A stretch of DNA of 15,055 bases from an uncultured Bacilli bacterium (GTDB taxonomy: Bacteria; Bacillota_I; Bacilli_A; ML615J-28; CAG-313): contig CAJGCS010000009.1 in assembly GCA_904501965.1 (NCBI GenBank), forward strand, positions 1-15,055. The letters run 5' to 3'. Below, piece after piece: positions 7,701 to 14,549 of the stretch. How positions within the stretch are numbered: the first letter of the stretch is position 1; each line of letters starts with the position of its first letter. The notes beneath the pieces were generated by a model that did no database searches, had not been told where the DNA came from, and saw only the letters and a program-made list of their open reading frames with translations. A program made the translations under genes and the position numbers.

Positions 7701-8551
7701 CCAGCTTCGAACTCAGCACCTTCGATACCAGCAAATGAAATTGAATATTCATTAATTTGCCATTTAGCAGTTACTTCATAATCACCTAAAGTACCAGCAG
7801 GAATTGCTTCAACTTTTTCACCAGCTGCATTATACCAACCTAAGAAAGTATAACCAACTTTTGAAGCTTCTTTAAGTGGTAATGGTAATGTAAGTGCATT
7901 ATAACCAACAGGGTTTTCAGCATGATTTTGACCACCATCTAAGTTATAGATAATTGCGAAGTCTGATTCTTCAACTTTAACTTCGAATTCATAAGTTTCA
8001 GATTCTTCATAGTCAGCAACTTTAACTTCGAATTTAGCTGTACCAACTGCAACAGCAGTAATTTCGTTACCAGCAACAGTAGCGATTTCTGGAGTTAATG
8101 CAGTAATAGTATAAGTAGCTTCTGTTAAGTTATTGCCTAATGATACAGAAACAACTTGAGTATCATTTTTAAGCATTGCTGCTTCAAAATCTAATACTGG
8201 TTGTGGTAAAGATGCTTTGATAACTCTAACTGTAGTTTTATCAAAAATGATGTCTCTGTTAGCCCATTCAACTTTAATAGTTGCTTCGCCCATTGCGACA
8301 GGAACTAAAACACCATCAACAACTTTAACAACATTTTCATCACTACTTGTGTAAACTAATTCAACGTCACCAACTTGTGATGATTTAATGATTGTAGGTT
8401 CAATTAATTTAGTTTCATTTAATCTGATTTCATATTCTTCTTCTGCAAAACGAATACGAACAGAATTTTCTGGAGTAGAACATCCAACTAAACCAAAAGC
8501 AACACCAACAAGCATAATAAATAATAAAATTTTCTTATTTAGATTTGACAT
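4127..8551 (-). CDS. Large surface lipoprotein with Ig-like, InlB-type repeat, beta-helix-like and inserted helical modules
   Basis: This 1474-residue protein has a lipoprotein signal (residues 1-23, lipobox LVGC with Cys24), so it should be anchored on the outer face of the membrane. Two Ig-like (Big_2-type) regions lie at about 30-112 and 120-195. Then come InlB/Flg_new repeats, recognised by GY-x-FLGWY and a closing TAKW: 196-265, 266-338, 341-541, 544-743, 747-816, 824-886 (degenerate) and 890-957. A proline-glutamate linker (961-978) leads to a segment (about 980-1225) that resembles a right-handed beta-helix. A last repeat fills 1277-1474. Repeats three, four and last carry a large helical insertion. 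No LPxTG motif or catalytic motif is recognised. InlB-type repeats occur in adhesins, so attachment or glycan binding is plausible, but the function is unknown. AAGGAG stands six bases before the ATG. The gene has its own promoter and terminator. Confidence 0.88.
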   Translation of the reverse strand: MSNLNKKILLFIMLVGVAFGLVGCSTPENSVRIRFAEEEYEIRLNETKLIEPTIIKSSQVGDVELVYTSSDENVVKVVDGVLVPVAMGEATIKVEWANRDIIFDKTTVRVIKASLPQPVLDFEAAMLKNDTQVVSVSLGNNLTEATYTITALTPEIATVAGNEITAVAVGTAKFEVKVADYEESETYEFEVKVEESDFAIIYNLDGGQNHAENPVGYNALTLPLPLKEASKVGYTFLGWYNAAGEKVEAIPAGTLGDYEVTAKWQINEYSISFAGIEGAEFEAGYVLPSVYTIESEEIVFANPSKVGYTFLGWYAGEEKVEKVAKGSTGNVAVEAKWEIVNYTITYTTAHGTLGGYATAEDAIADFLADYNASQGKTHTAQSFAELGSWGEIGNASKFLYSAEYRAKWAWLVDYIASVAGTANKKAWTNFNKYNSQSELNAESGNHIYSIAYELRGWVGQAQYTKNANFKSADYADAAVRASMFDFCGIDNSYNVESKDIVLPVLEEKGYAFLGWYNAAGEKVEVIAKGSTGNVDLTAKWEIINYNITYTSAHGKLPGYATVEEAIADFVADYNKARNKALTPAEFAALGSWSQISDASLFLYNAEYRAKWAWLVDYIAEYAGSANKKAYQDFNKYNSQKELNAANSNYIYSIAYELRGWVGQTQYTKNANYKTANYGDAAISNAMFNYCGLPTTYNIESSAIALPELAEEGYVFLGWYIGDVQVTEIAAGLTGDLAVVAKWREVVKYPLTWNLEGGAWEAGKEGAAEFVEGTYGQVVIPTPVKKYHEFLGWYNAAGEKVEAFTADQAYELTAKWEDQRIDGGTQYILFVLNGGDWREGQVPGVDVTDYVEVLKLIPAKLGYKFAEWIVESDNETTPVTVIYTAVWEEVQKYTITYVLDGGEAQGNPAEYTSESLPIVLAPATKEGYEFLGWFDGETEVKEIALGTTGNLTLTAKWNKIQTEEPEQPEQPEQPEQPEEKVAYVGEGKDYATLDEAVQGVEDGTKIVLAAGEYALSVVINKSVVIEGPNANLAPAEFKAEEAVIAVAKDVAGNLAAKNIEFNGVHVKGTGGGAGVSGVTFQDGGSIETLVFRSCVLSDTNTLLKFQGSSAGMTLNIENCHIHTIGQFILWVTKAISKTTLVGNVVDGSTCGAVTNAAAALFRVRFGALEAYNNVFNGDSLNTPGYFECSAEASVVKYNTFNDVTLYVHPTATNNVVFDENLYLTQGNVEAAAPATLTGTGVTADATVASSEEDRANRYEAAFAPVQPEEPEEEPKAAYALTFDLAGGEWGTSPLNSHEEMKAAFLADMTAYLQSLGQKLESIDPVDQKEEHLTDFFGISYAQRDNIPAFFLSHETYSAKWKWMYDYVASVSGADLSNSTVLRSNIHGFVYATIKEKWPVSYDFSQVNFGDYKDSMPASLGTPVVAPTEYAYGVATQLPTPVKEGATFAGWTLNGQAFAGITETTKGDLNLVATWK
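5621..5665 (-). repeat. Five-unit 9-bp tandem repeat encoding a Pro-Glu-Gln linker
   Basis: Five consecutive 9-base units of the form ttc[a/t]ggtt[g/c] on the plus strand encode repeated Glu-Gln-Pro/Pro-Glu-Gln residues at about 963-978 of the large lipoprotein. Units alternate between the two variants in part. Because the unit is three codons, copy-number change would stay in frame and only alter linker length between the InlB repeats and the beta-helix-like region. Confidence 0.85.
6323..7531 (-). repeat. Tandem duplication of the 203-residue helical-insert InlB module
   Basis: Residues 341-541 (7531-6929) and 544-743 (6922-6323) are two adjacent copies with a 609-base period. They share long identical stretches, such as AEYRAKWAWLVDYIA and YELRGWVGQ, and similarity is also evident at DNA level. 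Each starts with an InlB first strand (NYxITYT), departs into an insert of about 150 residues, and returns with LP-x-L-x-E-x-GY-x-FLGWY and AKW. The closeness of the copies suggests duplication within this gene. Confidence 0.85.
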
Positions 8552-8589
8552 TGTGTTCTCCTTTTTGTTTATATTTAGTTTTACAACTT

Positions 8590-8618
8590 ATTATATCATT
8601 TTTTAATATCTTTTGCAA
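8590..8618 (-). promoter_or_regulatory. Predicted sigma-A promoter of the large lipoprotein gene
   Basis: On the minus strand the -35 TTGCAA (8618-8613) and -10 TATAAT (8595-8590) are exactly 17 bases apart, with an extended TGA before the -10. The start codon at 8551 follows roughly 30 bases after the expected transcript start. The block TGATATAATAAGTT is identical to that in the amidase promoter. Confidence 0.75.
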
Positions 8619-8645
8619 GCGTTTTTCATATTTTAATAACTTTTT

Positions 8646-10841
8646 TTATTTTTGATTTGTAGCAAGTCTTCCTGGAATAACAGTTGATAATGTAACTGAT
8701 TCTTTAATACCATCTTTTTCAACTGTAATTGTATAAGTAACAGAACGAGAAAGAGGAGCTTGTTTTAATACTTTACCATTACTTCCAATGAAATCTTCAT
8801 TGTCAGAAGAAATAGAAATTTTGTATCCAGCATACTCACTTCTGATCTTGTATTCTACTTCGACCATATCGATAAACATATCCCACATATCTGCATGCAG
8901 CATAGTTGCTGGACAATCTTTTCCGCTAAAGAAATGGTGAGGTTTTACATCATCAATTGTTAAGTTGTTATCATATAAAAGTTTTGCAACTAATTTAGCA
9001 TTCTTTTGCCATGTATAATAAATATCACTATTTTTATTTACACACATTTCAATACCGATAGCATTACAGTTACCACCACCGTTTGAAATCTTATCATATG
9101 TGTCATTGAAATAAGTTTTTCCAATATAATATTTACCATCTTGTAAAACAACTCTAATACCAAAATCATTGATATCTTCAGTTTTTGCAATACGAGATGC
9201 GCCATTACTTTCTATTTTTGGAGCTGCAACTTTTGTTTTTGCACCATCTAAAACATAATAACCATCTGTAGAAATTGTTACTACAGGATATTTATTAGTA
9301 CCAGTTACACCAGAATCATATAGTTCATATGGTCTTGTTCCATCACCTGCATGGTGTGCTTTTTCATTATCAGGAATTTGATGATAAATTCCATCATTAC
9401 CAACACTATAATGCCATGATGTTCCGCCACCACCTTGGTTAACGTAGTTAGCATGACTCTTAGCATTAGCACTTTCTGCCCCTGATGCAGTATCATGAAC
9501 AGTTATATAATGTTTTTTATAAATATCACCAGGACGATTAGATTGGCTTAATGATGTCATTTGTTCAACAATATTTAGATCTTCAAATAAATAAAGTGAT
9601 ACACCACTATACATGTATGTTGTATAGTTACCTTGATATGCTACTACTGTAATTTTCTTTGTGACAATTTCATTTATTGCGATTGATTTTAAATAGTCTA
9701 GTAGTTCACCAGTCTTATTTAAGTTCTCATCAATTGATACACAGATAGACATATTGACTTCAGGCATGTGTTTTAGATAAGCGAATATTTCCGCAACTCC
9801 ATTAGTAATACCTGTTACAACACCATCGCTATCAACGCTTGCAATGTTTGTATTTCTACTTTCCCAAACTATTTCTTGCATAGCCTCTGGAACATTAATT
9901 AGTTCAAAATCAACACCTAATGTTTGACCAGGTTCAATTGCACTTGTATTTTCAAAACGAAGTTCAAGTCTACTTCTTTCAATAATTACACGTAAAACTA
10001 AGTTACCTTTTGTACCTTCTGGAACTACTGTAACAAGGTTTTCAACAGTATAATCATCGGCAACAGGATTAATTTGCCAACCGAAAAATGCATATCCCGG
10101 ACAATCAAATGTTGGTAAAACAATTGGTAGATCACTATTTTTATATTCTGTTGGGAAGTCACCATCAACATATTCTAAGTATTCATCAGATACTTCATAT
10201 GTGATTTTATATACAACTTCTTCAACAGTTATATCTAAACTATATTCAAATCCACTTGCAGTTTTAACAGTAATTGTTGCAGTGCCGTGACTTTCAGCTT
10301 TTAATTTATTTGTTGAATTTACTGAAATTATTTCAGGATTTGAAGAAGTGATTTCATATTCTTCTTTTGCAGTTTCTGGTTTAAATTTAACAGATACACT
10401 TTGAGAATTACCTTGTTTCATACTATTAAACGCTAATACTTTTATTTCAGGTTTAACATTTACATTAACAGCAATCTTATTACTTTCATTTTCTAATGTA
10501 ATAGTTGTTGAACCGATATCATTAATAGCAAAATTATTATCTGTTTTAGTAAGAACTAAAGAGTCTTCACAAGAAACATTAAACATTTGTCCTTCTAAAG
10601 ATATACTATATTTTTCTTCACACTCTTTAATAAAACTATCTACTGTAATAGGTTCTTCTGATGTGTAAAGTATATCTAAATCAACAGAATATTCATTAAC
10701 AACTGTTTCTTCTGGATTATTATTTGGATTATTTTCTCCTGGATTATTTCCGTTTGAAGAATTGTTTTTATTACATGATGTTAATACAATAAGTGCAAAT
10801 AATGCAATAAAACATAAAACAATATTTCTTATTTTTTTCAT
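8646..10841 (-). CDS. Lipoprotein N-acetylmuramoyl-L-alanine amidase (Amidase_2) with Ig-like and InlB-type domains
   Basis: This 731-residue protein begins with a lipoprotein signal (lipobox LTSC, Cys23) and an Asn-rich linker (24-45). Ig-like (Big_2-type) regions follow at about 130-205 and 290-370, flanking one InlB-type repeat (210-285; GYAFFGW, then GTKGNLVL). The catalytic part (about 435-660) is an Amidase_2/PGRP-like zinc amidase: YITVHDTA supplies a likely ligand at His449, SWHYSVG contains His477, and PHHFFSGKDCPATML supplies His635 or His636 and Cys643. Such enzymes cut the bond between N-acetylmuramic acid and L-alanine in peptidoglycan. A final Ig-like region covers about 667-731. 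His449 to Cys643 spans about 195 residues, longer than usual, with extra sequence near 505-570. The target could be its own wall (remodelling) or that of neighbours. The start at 10841 is preceded by AGAAGG. It shares promoter type and domain style with the gene downstream. Confidence 0.88.
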   Translation of the reverse strand: MKKIRNIVLCFIALFALIVLTSCNKNNSSNGNNPGENNPNNNPEETVVNEYSVDLDILYTSEEPITVDSFIKECEEKYSISLEGQMFNVSCEDSLVLTKTDNNFAINDIGSTTITLENESNKIAVNVNVKPEIKVLAFNSMKQGNSQSVSVKFKPETAKEEYEITSSNPEIISVNSTNKLKAESHGTATITVKTASGFEYSLDITVEEVVYKITYEVSDEYLEYVDGDFPTEYKNSDLPIVLPTFDCPGYAFFGWQINPVADDYTVENLVTVVPEGTKGNLVLRVIIERSRLELRFENTSAIEPGQTLGVDFELINVPEAMQEIVWESRNTNIASVDSDGVVTGITNGVAEIFAYLKHMPEVNMSICVSIDENLNKTGELLDYLKSIAINEIVTKKITVVAYQGNYTTYMYSGVSLYLFEDLNIVEQMTSLSQSNRPGDIYKKHYITVHDTASGAESANAKSHANYVNQGGGGTSWHYSVGNDGIYHQIPDNEKAHHAGDGTRPYELYDSGVTGTNKYPVVTISTDGYYVLDGAKTKVAAPKIESNGASRIAKTEDINDFGIRVVLQDGKYYIGKTYFNDTYDKISNGGGNCNAIGIEMCVNKNSDIYYTWQKNAKLVAKLLYDNNLTIDDVKPHHFFSGKDCPATMLHADMWDMFIDMVEVEYKIRSEYAGYKISISSDNEDFIGSNGKVLKQAPLSRSVTYTITVEKDGIKESVTLSTVIPGRLATNQK

Positions 10842-10873
10842 ATTTCCCTTCTCTTTTCTTTATAATATAACTT

Positions 10874-10900
10874 ATTATATCACATTTACGCTTTATGCAA
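10874..10900 (-). promoter_or_regulatory. Predicted extended -10 promoter of the amidase gene
   Basis: A perfect TATAAT (10879-10874) with an extended TGA in front lies about 33 bases before the start codon. The best -35 candidate, TTGCAT (10900-10895), gives a 15-base spacer, shorter than ideal, so recognition probably relies on the extended -10. It sits just after the dnaJ terminator. Confidence 0.65.
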
Positions 10901-10912
10901 GTTTAAAACGAT

Positions 10913-10938
10913 AAAAAACCTGTCAAAATGACAGGTTT
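10913..10938 (-). terminator. Rho-independent terminator of the heat-shock operon
   Basis: On the minus strand AAACCTGTCA and TGACAGGTTT form a perfect ten-base stem with a three-base loop, running into a six-T stretch. The stem begins within the dnaJ stop codon (10939-10937). It closes the hrcA-grpE-dnaK-dnaJ transcript before the accessory genes. Confidence 0.9.
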
Positions 10939-12055
10939 ATTTTTTAGGTTTAAAGAAATTTTTAATCTTATCAAAGATTTTATTTCCTTTTGTTTCATCA
11001 GTTTTAGCAAGATCATTAAATAAATCTTTTTGTTTAGATGAAAGATTTGTTGGTGTAATAATTTTTGCAATAACGTATTGATGACCAGTTCTATTGTTGA
11101 CTTTACTTGCAATACCTTTACCTGAAAGTTTGAACTTAGTACCATGTTGTGTACCAGCCGGAACCTTTAATACAACAGCACCAGATAAAGTTTTTACTTC
11201 TAGAGTTGTACCAAGCGCTGCTTGAGAGAAAGTAAGTGGTAATTCAACATAGATGTCATTGCCATCTCTTTCGAAGACTTCATGTTTTTTAACATTAACT
11301 TTGATTAATAAATCCCCACTAGGTCCACCATTTAGACCTGCTTCTCCTTCGCCAGATACTCTTAAAGTTTGTTCATCATCAATACCAGCTGGGATATTAA
11401 CATTAATTTCTTTAGAAACTCTTGTTCTACCAGCACCAGCACATTTTTCACAAACTTTTTTAATTTTTTTGCCAGTTCCTTTACAATCAGGACATGTTGT
11501 TTCGGTTCTAAAACGGCCAAATAATGTTTGTTGATCAACAACAGTTCTTCCAGTACCACCACATCTAGGACAAGTTACAATATCACTATGTGAGTGTGCA
11601 CCAGTACCACCACATTGAGTACATTCATCTAATTTATTAAGTTTAACTTTTTGTCTTGTACCAAAAGCAGCTTCTTCAAAAGTAATAGTAACTTCTTGAT
11701 AGATATCTCTACCTTGTTTTTTCGCATTAGCAGTTTGCGTTCTTCTGCCTCCGCCAAAGAATGAACTGAAAATATCTTCAAAACCGAAGCCATCAGCACC
11801 GCCAAAGCCACTGCCGCCGCCTTGGAATCCGTTCATATCTTCAGTACCGAATCTATCATAATTTTCTTTTTTTGCAGGATCACTTAAACAGTCGTATGCA
11901 ACTTGGATTTCTGCAAATTTTTCTGTAGCATTAGGATCAGTGCTTACATCAGGATGATATTGTTTTGCAAGCTTACGATAAGCTCTTTTAATATCTTCCT
12001 GACTAGCATCTTTTGAGACTCCTAAGACTTCATAATAATCTCTCTTATTAGCCAT
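10937..12055 (-). CDS. dnaJ: Chaperone protein DnaJ (Hsp40)
   Basis: The 372-residue protein is a complete type I DnaJ, the co-chaperone that delivers unfolded clients to DnaK and stimulates its ATPase. The J domain (about 1-70) has the essential HPD at 34-36. A Gly/Phe-rich stretch covers about 76-103. The zinc-binding domain has four CxxCxGxG repeats, with cysteines at 145/148, 162/165, 188/191 and 202/205. The C-terminal substrate-binding domain follows from about 215. The start is 25 bases after the dnaK stop; its ribosome binding site is weak (GAG followed by A-rich sequence), which suggests partial dependence on dnaK translation. The terminator stem overlaps the stop codon. Confidence 0.98.
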   Translation of the reverse strand: MANKRDYYEVLGVSKDASQEDIKRAYRKLAKQYHPDVSTDPNATEKFAEIQVAYDCLSDPAKKENYDRFGTEDMNGFQGGGSGFGGADGFGFEDIFSSFFGGGRRTQTANAKKQGRDIYQEVTITFEEAAFGTRQKVKLNKLDECTQCGGTGAHSHSDIVTCPRCGGTGRTVVDQQTLFGRFRTETTCPDCKGTGKKIKKVCEKCAGAGRTRVSKEINVNIPAGIDDEQTLRVSGEGEAGLNGGPSGDLLIKVNVKKHEVFERDGNDIYVELPLTFSQAALGTTLEVKTLSGAVVLKVPAGTQHGTKFKLSGKGIASKVNNRTGHQYVIAKIITPTNLSSKQKDLFNDLAKTDETKGNKIFDKIKNFFKPKK

Positions 12056-12080
12056 ATTTTATCTCAGATTAGAAAAATTA

Positions 12081-13904
12081 TTACTTAATGTCTTCGTAAT
12101 CTGCTTCTACTGTATTATCGTCTTCTTTAGTTTGTTCATTTGAACCAGCTTCTTTAGCTTGTTGTTCTTTTTGAACTTTTTCGTAAGCTTTAACAGCAAT
12201 ACCTTGTGCAGCTTTTTCTAATGCTTCTTTCTTTGTTTTAATTGCTTCTAAATCTGTACCTGCTAAAGCGTCTTGTAAATCTTTTTTAGCAGCTTCAACT
12301 TGTGTTTTTTCTTCTTCAGTTACTTCTGCACCTAAATCAGCAATTGATTTATCTACTGCAAAAATAATTTGTTCACATTGGTTACGTAAATCAGCTTCTT
12401 CTTTTCTAGCTTTATCGCTTGATGCGTTTTCTTCAGCTTCTTTAACCATACGATCAATTTCTTCTTCAGATAATCCAGAACCACCGCTAATAGTGATTGT
12501 TTGTTGTTTACCTGTACCTAAATCTTTTGCACTAACGTGTACGATACCATTAGCATCAATGTCGAATTTAACTTCGATTTGAGGAACACCACGAGGAGCA
12601 AGAGGAATACCAGTTAATTGGAAACGGCCTAAAGTTTTATTATCTTGAGCCATACTTCTTTCGCCTTGTAATACGTGAATTTCAACACCTGGTTGGTTAT
12701 CAGCAGCTGTTGAGAAAATTTGTGATTTAGTTGTAGGGATAGTTGTATTTCTTGGAATTAATACAGTACTTACACCACCTAATGTTTCAATACCAAGTGA
12801 AAGTGGAGTAACGTCTAATAATAATACGTCTTTAACGCTACCTGATAATACACCACCTTGAATAGCTGCACCCATAGCAACTACTTCATCAGGGTTAATA
12901 CTACGGTTAGGTTCTTTATTTAATTCTCTACGAACTAATTCTTGAACTGCAGGAATTCTTGTAGAACCACCTACTAATAATACTTGATCAAGTTCAGATG
13001 CGCTTAATTTTGCATCTCTTAAAGCTTGACGAACAAGTTTAATTGTTTCATCTAAACGACCTCTAATTAATTCTTCAAATTTTGCTCTTGATAAAGACAT
13101 TTCAAAGTGAACTGGATTATTATCTTCATCAATACAAATAAATGGTAAATTAATATCAGTTTTTGTAACACCACTTAATTCTTTTTTAGCTTTTTCAGCA
13201 GCTTCTCTTACACGGTAAGCTGATGATCTAACTTTAGATAGATCCACACCAGTAGCAATAAAGAATTCATCCATTAAATGTTTCGCAACAATATTATCAA
13301 AGTCATCACCACCTAAATGGTTGTTACCTGCTGTTGATAATACTTCAAAAGTACCATCCGCAAGTTGTAGGATAGATACGTCAAATGTACCTCCACCTAA
13401 GTCATATACTAAAATAGTTTGTTCTTTATCTTTTTTGTCTAATCCATATGCAAGTGCTGCAGCTGTTGGTTCATTAATAATACGTTTTACTTCTAAACCA
13501 GCAATTTTACCAGCATCTTTAGTTGCTTGACGTTGAGAGTCATTGAAATATGCAGGAACAGTAATAACTGCTTCTGTTACTTTTTCACCAAGATATGCTT
13601 CTGCAGTTGCTTTTAAGTTTTGAAGAATCATTGCAGAAATTTCTTGTGGTGTATATTTTTTACCATTTACATCTACTTTGTAACTTGTTCCCATTTCTCT
13701 TTTGATTGAAGAAATAGTATTAGGATTAGTTGCCGCTTGACGACGTGCAACTTCACCAACTTGAATTTCACCATCTTTAAATGCAACAACAGATGGAGTT
13801 GTTCTTAAACCTTCTGGATTAGCAATAACTTTTGCTTCTCCACCTTCCATAACTGATACACATGAATTTGTTGTACCTAAGTCAATACCAATAATTTTTG
13901 CCAT
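12081..13904 (-). CDS. dnaK: Molecular chaperone DnaK (Hsp70)
   Basis: This complete 607-residue Hsp70 binds exposed hydrophobic peptides in an ATP-controlled cycle with DnaJ and GrpE. The nucleotide-binding domain shows phosphate-1 IGIDLGTTNS (5-14), INEPTAAALAYGLD (143-156) and phosphate-2 VYDLGGGTFDVS (166-177). The hydrophobic linker VLLLDVTPLSLG precedes the substrate-binding domain, followed by a helical lid and an acidic tail ending VEADYEDIK. The length fits Gram-positive DnaK proteins, which lack an N-terminal-domain insertion seen in proteobacteria. AAAGAGGT stands nine bases before the ATG. The gap from grpE is 35 bases and contains no evident promoter or CIRCE element, so transcription should come from upstream of hrcA. 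Confidence 0.99.
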   Translation of the reverse strand: MAKIIGIDLGTTNSCVSVMEGGEAKVIANPEGLRTTPSVVAFKDGEIQVGEVARRQAATNPNTISSIKREMGTSYKVDVNGKKYTPQEISAMILQNLKATAEAYLGEKVTEAVITVPAYFNDSQRQATKDAGKIAGLEVKRIINEPTAAALAYGLDKKDKEQTILVYDLGGGTFDVSILQLADGTFEVLSTAGNNHLGGDDFDNIVAKHLMDEFFIATGVDLSKVRSSAYRVREAAEKAKKELSGVTKTDINLPFICIDEDNNPVHFEMSLSRAKFEELIRGRLDETIKLVRQALRDAKLSASELDQVLLVGGSTRIPAVQELVRRELNKEPNRSINPDEVVAMGAAIQGGVLSGSVKDVLLLDVTPLSLGIETLGGVSTVLIPRNTTIPTTKSQIFSTAADNQPGVEIHVLQGERSMAQDNKTLGRFQLTGIPLAPRGVPQIEVKFDIDANGIVHVSAKDLGTGKQQTITISGGSGLSEEEIDRMVKEAEENASSDKARKEEADLRNQCEQIIFAVDKSIADLGAEVTEEEKTQVEAAKKDLQDALAGTDLEAIKTKKEALEKAAQGIAVKAYEKVQKEQQAKEAGSNEQTKEDDNTVEADYEDIK

Positions 13905-13939
13905 AATTTATATACCTCTTTCTATTTAAAAATCTATAA

Positions 13940-14539
13940 TTATTTACTTACTTTTACCATGCTAGGTCTTAAAACACGATCTTTATACATGTAACCTTGC
14001 ATAACCACTTCTACAACTTGACCTTCTTCCACCCCTTCAACTTCTATAGTCTCAATAGCTTGGTGGATATTAGGATTAAATTTTTCACCTAAATCTTTAA
14101 TTTTTTGAACACCATAATCGCTCATTACTTGTTGTAATTGCATATTAATCATTTTGAATCCTAATAAATATTTTTTTAATAATTCATCTTCAGTGTTACT
14201 ACTTACTGCTTTATCAAAAATATCTATTACATTGATCATATCCGATAATAAAGTTTGATTAGCATATTTTCGATCTTTAATTCTTTCATCGTTTGTTCTT
14301 CTTTTAAAATTTTCAAGTTCAGCACGATCAAGTAACATTTCATTTTTTACATTTGCAAGTTCTAATTCTAAGTTTGCGATTTGTTCTTTTAATTCTTTTA
14401 TTTTCTTTTTTTCTTTTACAGGTTTTTCGTCTGTTTCATTAATTTGTTGAATCTCTTCTTCAACTTCTTCTGTTTTAGATTCAACTACTTCTTCAAGTTC
14501 GTCTTTTTCTTCTTCGCGGTATCTATTGTTTTCCACCAT
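13940..14539 (-). CDS. grpE: Nucleotide exchange factor GrpE
   Basis: GrpE (199 residues) is the dimeric factor that releases ADP from DnaK. The first 45 or so residues are very acidic and low in complexity, as is common. A long coiled-coil helix (about 45-95) contains the conserved AELENFKRR (73-81). The C-terminal beta domain carries GEKFNPNIHQAIE (151-163) and the closing GYMYKDRVLRPSMVKV. A ribosome binding site AGAGGTG lies very close to ATG 14539; the next codon is GTG (14536), which is at a more usual distance, so either could be the true start with a one-residue difference. It lies 10 bases after hrcA in the heat-shock operon. Confidence 0.97.
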   Translation of the reverse strand: MVENNRYREEEKDELEEVVESKTEEVEEEIQQINETDEKPVKEKKKIKELKEQIANLELELANVKNEMLLDRAELENFKRRTNDERIKDRKYANQTLLSDMINVIDIFDKAVSSNTEDELLKKYLLGFKMINMQLQQVMSDYGVQKIKDLGEKFNPNIHQAIETIEVEGVEEGQVVEVVMQGYMYKDRVLRPSMVKVSK

Positions 14540-14549
14540 TTCACCTCTT

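Noticed and set aside
4127..8551. Sortase-anchored (LPxTG) adhesin
   Set aside because: The C-terminus ends in LVATWK with no LPxTG, hydrophobic segment or basic tail; the N-terminal lipobox indicates lipid anchoring instead.
8610..8632. CcpA cre-like palindrome overlapping the -35 of the large lipoprotein promoter
   Set aside because: Around AACGCTTGCA the match to the cre consensus needs a shifted base and several mismatches, so it is not convincing.
13905..13939. CIRCE element or internal promoter before dnaK
   Set aside because: No TTAGCACTC/GAGTGCTAA pair or -10/-35 pair is visible here. The CIRCE element is expected before hrcA, outside the window.
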